Below, in pieces: positions 58,891 through 64,000 of a DNA stretch of 64,000 bases. The notes beneath the pieces were generated by a model. That model saw only the letters and a program-made list of their open reading frames with translations, was not told the DNA's origin and did not search any database. Both the position numbers and the translations under genes were made by a program. The stretch's first letter is position 1. Each line of letters begins with the position of its first letter. This DNA is from Aporrectodea caliginosa. Lineage: Eukaryota > Annelida > Clitellata > Crassiclitellata > Lumbricidae. The stretch covers positions 1,356,893 through 1,420,892 of the forward strand of contig JACEVL010000157.1 of assembly GCA_020284085.1 (NCBI GenBank). The letters are read 5' to 3'.

Positions 58891-59689
58891 TAAAATATGA
58901 GTGTTTCAGAGATATATTGTAATGTGGCCTAACCTTTACACACTTTTTGGTGTGTGCGCTCCATATTTTCTTGTGTGCGCTCATCTCACGACCAGGCCTG
59001 TGTGCGCGCGCACACGCGCACAGCTTAGAGTGAACATTGAATGAGAGGCTTTATTGTACAGAGGAAGAAGAGCTAGAGCTAGTCATAGGGGAAAATGAAG
59101 GGCTTAAATAGCCAGATCTAGGGAAAACATAGTTTATTTGTATAGCATCCGGGCAAGGAAGCATTTCTGAGACAGGTTGTCAAACATGGGAAGCTCACGG
59201 TTATGGGACCGTGGTCGCAGGGAGTAGCGCGATTGCTTGATCGGCGGCAACAATTTATGCAATACATGACAAGGATTGTGCAGAATACAGGCAAAGAGTC
59301 TAGTATCCGCATTGCTGCAGAGAGTCTCAAATGAGGGAGAAGATGGAGGTAAGTACCCCTGGCGTACCAACCTTCGGATAATTCCCTCAAGGGCCTCCCG
59401 TTCCTGCACTCTCGCAAAGCCCCACCACACAGGCGAGCAATACAGCATCATACCAACCGTAGTGGCACGAACTACATCAAATAAACTGTCCCCCGAGAGC
59501 CCATGCGACCTCAGGATCCGAAGTGCATAAAAGGACTGCCTTGCTTTTATGGTCAGACGTTTAATGTGACTGGAGAACCCAAATTTCGCTGTAAGCTCAA
59601 CACCAAGAATATTTAGGGTGAGGCCCAGTTGGTTCTCCAATGACTACTGGGGGCGGGGGTTAGACGCCACTGTTTGCTAGTTAATCAGT

Positions 59690-59900
59690 AATTAACTTTT
59701 AGTTAGTTAGTTAGTTATAGCTAGGATTAATATTATTAATTCATTCATTCATTACTAGAATTTGTATAGCGCCTCTTCAAGGGAACTACTAAGAGGCGCT
59801 CATGATCCATATTAGTCCCAGGTTATAGTTAGTTAGTTAGTTGTTAGTTAGTTAGTAGTAGTTAGTTAGTTAATTAGTTAGTTAGTTAGTTAGTTAGTAG
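59690..59900. repeat. (TTAG)n arrays with an antisense LINE tail between
   Basis: GTTAGTTAGTTAG units at 59698-59722 and 59828-59897. An antisense LINE end (ATTCATTCATTCATT, TTTGTATAGCGCCTCTTC) is at 59738-59785. Confidence 0.8.
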
Positions 59901-60073
59901 ACCTACTTTTTAATAAATGCAAGTTAAACGATCACATATTACACAATGGATAGGAACTGTTTGATGTAGCATGTTGCTGTCGCTGGACCAGGAAAAGCCC
60001 GTCAGTTATTAGCAGCTACTGCGAGTGCTTCACTGCTTCTGAATCCTATCGAAAGGGTATCCTAATAATTATG
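59893..60073. repeat. 180-bp direct repeat, copy 1
   Basis: From TAGTAGACCTACTTTTTAAT to CGAAAGGGTATCCTAATAAT and ATGTA, repeated at 60645-60828. About three substitutions separate the copies. Confidence 0.92.
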
Positions 60074-60262
60074 TAGACCTTAGTACTCTTTGAGAGACTC
60101 GGTTCATATGTTCTAAATATATTTCTTAAGAATGCTGTTATCAAGCGCAACGAATGCAACTGTTAAAAGGAAATTGTTCTATTATTAAAGACTGAGGTAG
60201 CCTATACGCATACGGACTTGTGCGTGTGCGTGTCCGAATATGTGTATATATACATATACAGT

Positions 60263-60532
60263 CAAGGCCGTATTTAGGGGGGTGTTTTGGGTGTTTAAAC
60301 ACCCCCGAAATTAAATAATGTATAATATTAATATTGCATTTACTAACGTATACGGTGTAAGAACTAAGAGAACTCATGTGAACTTAGATGATGCGGCTCT
60401 ACAGTGCTTTGAGAGCTCACAAGTCTCCTGTAAAACCCTTAGGCCTAATAGATGGTTGACTTGCATGGTTGCTTGTCAGCTTGTTCAAGAACGAGTAAAC
60501 ACCCCCGAAACGAAATCCTGGCTACGGCCTTG
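60263..60532. mobile_element. Small hAT-type element (CAAGGCCGTA family), copy 2
   Basis: The ends CAAGGCCGTATTTAG and TGGCTACGGCCTTG are inverted repeats. The perfect 8-bp target duplication TATACAGT lies at 60255-60262 and 60533-60540. It belongs to the same family as 5309-5485 but keeps about 90 bp more interior. Confidence 0.93.
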
Positions 60533-60595
60533 TATACAGTATATATAGGGCCTACACACCACCCCCCCCACACACACACACACACTCACACATGA

Positions 60596-60626
<31 letters not shown>

Positions 60627-60644
60627 ATTAATTAGTTAGTTAGT

Positions 60645-60823
60645 TAGTTAGTAGACCTACTTTTTAATAAATGCAAGTCAAACGATCACATATTACACAA
60701 TGGATAGGAACTGTTTGATGTAGCATGTTACTGTCGCTGGACCAGGAAAAGCCCGTCAGTTATTAGCAGCTACTACGAGTGCTTCACTGCTTCTGAATCC
60801 TATCGAAAGGGTATCCTAATAAT

Positions 60824-60828
<5 letters not shown>
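60645..60828. repeat. 180-bp direct repeat, copy 2
   Basis: Matches 59893-60073 in the same orientation. It is preceded by a (TTAG)n tract like copy 1 and followed by (TA)n at 60827-60860. From 60865 to 61380 no gene is seen. Confidence 0.92.
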
Positions 60829-60862
<34 letters not shown>

Positions 60863-61428
60863 CGACAAGGAACGCTGGTAATAATGAGGTTATAGCCGTG
60901 CTGCGTCAGCGCTCTCCTTTGGCTGACGAACTTGCATTCAATGAGCCGTCTTGGCGGAGAATGGTCGCTGAATGCCATGGGAAATGTCATTAGCTATCAG
61001 CGCCACACGTAATCCAAGTCAGGGAAACCAGCTTTCACAGAACTCAACCAAATCAAATCTGTAGGAGGAAATGCGGTTCAATTCTGACAGCTTATTAGTG
61101 TAATAGGCCTATACAAGGCCCGGCAAGAGAACAGTTCCCGCAAAGAAATCCTGTTGCCATGAAACAGAATTTGTGTATAGGCCTAAATGCACTTGAGTTT
61201 GCAAGCGGGAATAAATTTATATCTTAAAGGAGGTTTAGTATTTGATAGTTTGTATATAGGCTAAATCAATTGCGAATTATATTAAAGTAAATACTGAGGA
61301 ATTGGAGATTTTACATTCCAGGACTTTCTGAAGACTCTGTAGTCTGTATACACGAGATGTGCATGCGTGGACAGGCAAGGATGTCAAGCATGCATGGGCA
61401 ACTTTTTTAAACAGAGGGCCGCCATATG

Positions 61429-61748
61429 CAGGGCTGCCGACAGAAATTCCGGGCCCCTAGGCAGAACAGTCACGGGCCCCTAACTATATATCTTTATGAC
61501 TTTATGAGAAAAATTTTTTCAAAACAAACTGAAATAATAATAGTGTGGGTACAACACTTCAAAATTATATTTATAAATGCAACTATTGTAGTTAAGTGTC
61601 CGTAATATTATATTTTAAAAGGCATAAATCATAAACTCTGTATAACTGATCATAATATTTTCATAGGTTGATTGCTGGGCCCAGCCCGGGCCCCTAAAAG
61701 TTGCCGGGCCCCTGGGAATTTGCCCCTGCCCCCCTCTCGGCGGGCCTG
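61429..61748. mobile_element. hAT-type MITE nested in the 1.9-kb element
   Basis: The left end CAGGGCTGCCGACAG and the inverse of the right end CAGGCCCGCCGAGAG are inverted repeats. The perfect 8-bp target duplication GCCATATG lies at 61421-61428 and 61749-61756. GGGCCCCT blocks are present near both ends. Confidence 0.93.
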
Positions 61749-62604
61749 GCCATATGAATTTAAGAACAGCTCAGGGCCCGTATGCCAATCGCGGGGCAAA
61801 TTTTTGCAGATTCATTTTGACACAGAAATTGAGACAATATTAATTTTATTCAAACTTAGCATTGCAGAATAACCGTTAAAGTAAATGAATATGCTTATAA
61901 TTTGTATGATGAAAATCTAATTATCATAATACCTATAGTCCTCAGTTTAATTCTGGTGGTTACACCTATCAAACAAGAAACTCAATTGACTTCTTACGAC
62001 CCTCTTTGTGGTCATAGGCCTACTAATACTTGATTAGGCTATTCTCTATTCGATGTAGGCCTACTGGATCCCATTTTGGAACGCTCTTCCTACATAGGCC
62101 TAGCCTATATGTTCAACGCCAACCGAACGCTAGGTTATTCAAACATAAACTCCGCCTTTATTTGCTTGAAGATACGTCCTGAGTTTGAATGATTAAGGTA
62201 ATGGCTTCTGCTCAGTTGTGGTCTGAGCCATTAGTTAAGAGTTAAGACATAGGGCCTAGCCGCCTAGGCCTAGGCTAAGACAAGTGAAGACATAGGCTAA
62301 GTTAAGAGTTTTTTCTGTCGATAGTTGTATTTACTTGGTTTGACGACTATTATTAACATCGGTAGCCTACGCCGTTGCCTTGCTTCCTATTCTACATAAG
62401 GGGGCCATGGAAAGAGGGGTCCTCGAACCCTTAATTAGGTTCCTCTGTGTAAGAGAATGACTCATTTTCTGTAACCTCTCTATTGCTTCCTTGCAATTTG
62501 GTAATCGAATAAATTTAATTGAAACTGAATTTACATATTTACATGTATAGGCCTACGTATGAAATTATAGGACATGGTGCTATTAGGATATTAGCTCTTT
62601 TGCC

Positions 62605-63180
62605 GTGGACTTTTTATTGTGGCGACATCTCTTTGTTCTACAAAAACTATTATTACGTCAAGTCGTCAACTTTCTATTTTCAAATTTTTGTTCTATGTAG
62701 GGCCTATTTCGTATTGTGACGACTTCTGTTTGTTATTCAAACACTATCATTACGTCACTATTTTGTCTATGGACAAAATAGTGACGTAATAATGGTGCCA
62801 GGTCATTACTTTTTTCTATGTATAATTCGTATTGTGACGCCTAACTTCTCTTTGTTATATAGTTTTGTTGCGTCACGTACTTTGTTTATGGACAAGTTGC
62901 TGCTTCGATAAAAGCTTTTGTACTAATTAACTTCGTATTATTATGACGACATCTCCTCGGTTTAAAACACTATTGTAACGGCATTAGCTATATGTTTAGG
63001 GACGCGTTGTTGTTACATGTAGGATAATGGTTATTCCGCATTGTGACGACATCTTTTTGTTCTACAAACACTATTGTTACGTCATTAGCTTCTTTATGAA
63101 CATGTTGCTGTTAGGATGATAGCTTTACAACATGGACTTCTTATTAATTGTGATGACATAATCTTTGTTGTATAAAATAC
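62605..63180. repeat. Array of about six degenerate 105-bp repeats with TTACGTCA
   Basis: ATTGTGACGACATCT, TTTGTTCTACAAACACTATT and TTACGTCA recur in order at about 62615, 62714, 62834, 62940, 63038 and 63148, each time diverged. The array sits inside the hAT-type element and may be a subterminal repeat region. The second unit holds a perfect 19-bp inverted repeat. Confidence 0.75.
62749..62790. repeat. Perfect 19-bp inverted repeat with 4-nt loop
   Basis: ATTACGTCACTATTTTGTC (62749-62767) and its exact inverse at 62772-62790 are separated by TATG. Each arm carries a TTACGTCA motif. Confidence 0.93.
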
Positions 63181-63348
63181 ATAAAACGGATAAATCATAA
63201 AAGGTTCCCAAGTGCCAGTACAATGCTAATAGGCCTAAGACATGTCAAGGGCCGGTTCAAAGGTCTCCAGGGGCCGGTCCCGGCCCAAAGGCCGTATGTT
63301 ACCCACCCCTGATGTAAAGCTACGATGCAAGCTACGACCTACGGGTCG

Positions 63349-63571
63349 TCAAAGAATTTGCAAACCCCTTATAACACCTCTTTTCCCGGTCTGCATTAAT
63401 TTTGTCCACATATTACGCTCCCATCCCACTGTTCGAACGTTTTCAAAGGAGTACTTAGGACTACCTATTAGGATACCTTGTCGATCCTGCATGGCTATAG
63501 CTGCATGTGCTGCAGGGTGGAGTTCTTCAACTAATACCACCATGTCCAGCAAAGACTCTTTAATTAGATAG
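63349..63571 (-). other. Unrecognised open frame, possibly an exon
   Basis: A 67-codon minus-strand frame (VVLVEELHPAAHAAIAMQDR, then GSPKYSFENVRTVGWERN) has a balanced, protein-like composition quite unlike the repeat-derived frames around it. It has no full-length start and stop context and could be an exon of a gene or transposon continuing elsewhere. I do not recognise the family. It starts about 40 bp after the end of the hAT-type element. Confidence 0.3.
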
Positions 63572-63628
63572 AGATTTTATGGCACTGGATGTACTTAAAT
63601 AAACTAGGCCTACAAGGGGAAGCGGCAT

Positions 63629-63755
63629 TGTATGTATGTATGTAGCCTATATATGTATGTATGTATGTATGCATGTATGAGTGTGTATGTGTGTGTATGT
63701 TTGTATGTGTATGTGTGTGTATGTATGTTGTATGCATGTATGTATGTACAAGTAA
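63629..63755. repeat. (GTAT)n/(GTGT)n microsatellite
   Basis: TGTATGTATGTATG units with GTGTGTATGT variants. The remainder to 64000 holds no recognised gene; AATAAA occurs at about 63956. Confidence 0.85.
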
Positions 63756-64000
63756 ATACTACGTACAGAAACAGAATTATTCACTATCTTCACCGTTTGA
63801 CTGGTTTCCAGTAAGTAACTGTTGAGTTGCGATGGCCATCTGTCGAGCCTTTGCTTGTCTTCATCACAATTTCCAATTCCAAAGCGCAGATATGGTCCTG
63901 AATTTCAGTTGACCGAACGAAATTCACGCATCTGGCACGTACGCCAGCTCGGTCCAATAAACTTCATTCAACTTTTTCAAGACAAAGTGCTGATGAAATA

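Larger units (their letters stand above)
57543..59039. mobile_element. hAT-type element, 1.5 kb, carrying a LINE insertion
   Basis: The left end CAATGTTCCCTCTAA and the inverse of the right end CAATGTTCACTCTAA match at 14/15. Perfect 8-bp target duplications AATGAGAG lie at 57535-57542 and 59040-59047. Subterminal GTGTGCGC sequence occurs on both sides (57570; 58950-59020). There is no transposase; the interior is largely taken up by a CR1-like LINE. Confidence 0.93.
57413..59628 (-). mobile_element. LINE A copy 2, interrupted by a hAT-type element
   Basis: 57413-57542 and 59040-59628 together match the 3' part of LINE A at 5622-6330 with high identity. The TAAG/CTTA tail is at 57414-57430. 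The 5' truncation is at the AATATTTAGGGT motif. The intervening 57543-59039 is a separate element with its own target duplication. Confidence 0.92.
61389..63311. mobile_element. hAT-type element, 1.9 kb, non-autonomous
   Basis: The left end CATGCATGGGCAAC and the inverse of the right end CAGGGGTGGGTAAC are related. Both are followed by GGCC-rich sequence (AGGGCCGCCATATG and ATACGGCC). The target duplications ATGTCAAG (61381-61388) and ATGTAAAG (63312-63319) match at 7/8. The interior carries a nested smaller hAT element and an array of about 105-bp repeats. There is no transposase frame. Confidence 0.82.

Overview
The window looks like repeat-rich, non-coding metazoan DNA. It shows many short non-LTR retrotransposon fragments with GCGCTTTATAAAT-type 3' ends, tRNA-derived SINEs, hAT and piggyBac-type non-autonomous DNA transposons, long microsatellites and no bacterial gene organisation. 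The repeat mix and the very frequent octamer TAGGCCTA suggest a marine invertebrate deuterostome such as an echinoderm or hemichordate. That assignment is a low-confidence inference, because no diagnostic gene is present.

Only one stretch looks like an ordinary host gene: a 143-codon, GC-rich open frame at 37570-38001. It is preceded by a good splice acceptor and I do not recognise its family. No rRNA, genuine tRNA or CRISPR was seen.

Layout. 1-13.06 kb: a roughly 3.2-kb sequence present twice as a direct repeat (1-3186 and 9865-13063). Between the copies lie a 27-bp minisatellite, a small hAT element, a truncated LINE and a SINE. 14-20 kb: L2/CR1-like LINE fragments and large simple repeats. 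19.9-21.2 kb: a piggyBac-type element (TTAA flanks) that carries an internal duplication and a SINE. 21.8-23.5 kb: a 1.76-kb hAT-type element. 24-33 kb: purine-rich duplication, a CR1-like LINE, a long GGAT/GATA array, a cluster of CRE-like motifs and an A-rich block. 33.7-36.7 kb: a LINE with an uninterrupted 900-codon endonuclease-remnant/reverse-transcriptase frame. 37.5-38.2 kb: the candidate gene. 38.2-43.8 kb: several copies of a reverse transcriptase plus restriction-like-endonuclease retroelement, each bounded by (TTA)n. The longest copy is split by a nested insertion: an element with a 16-bp target duplication, holding a long-inverted-repeat (Mutator-like) element with a 9-bp target duplication, which itself holds LINE fragments. 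44.9-55.7 kb: small hAT elements, minisatellites, an 820-bp almost pure A/T inverted-repeat element and locally duplicated sequence. 56.5-60.9 kb: a SINE and a three-layer nest (LINE inside a hAT element inside another LINE). 61.4-63.3 kb: a 1.9-kb hAT-type element with a smaller hAT element inside it and an internal array of about 105-bp repeats.

The genes do not form a pathway; the story is one of successive transposition. The observations most worth following are the (TTA)n-associated RT/endonuclease retroelement and its nested insertions, the TAGGCCTA octamer with two paralogue pairs where TA in one copy is TAGGC(C)TA in the other, and SINE heads joined to different bodies. Boundaries marked by target duplications are exact readings; boundaries of LINE fragments are approximate.
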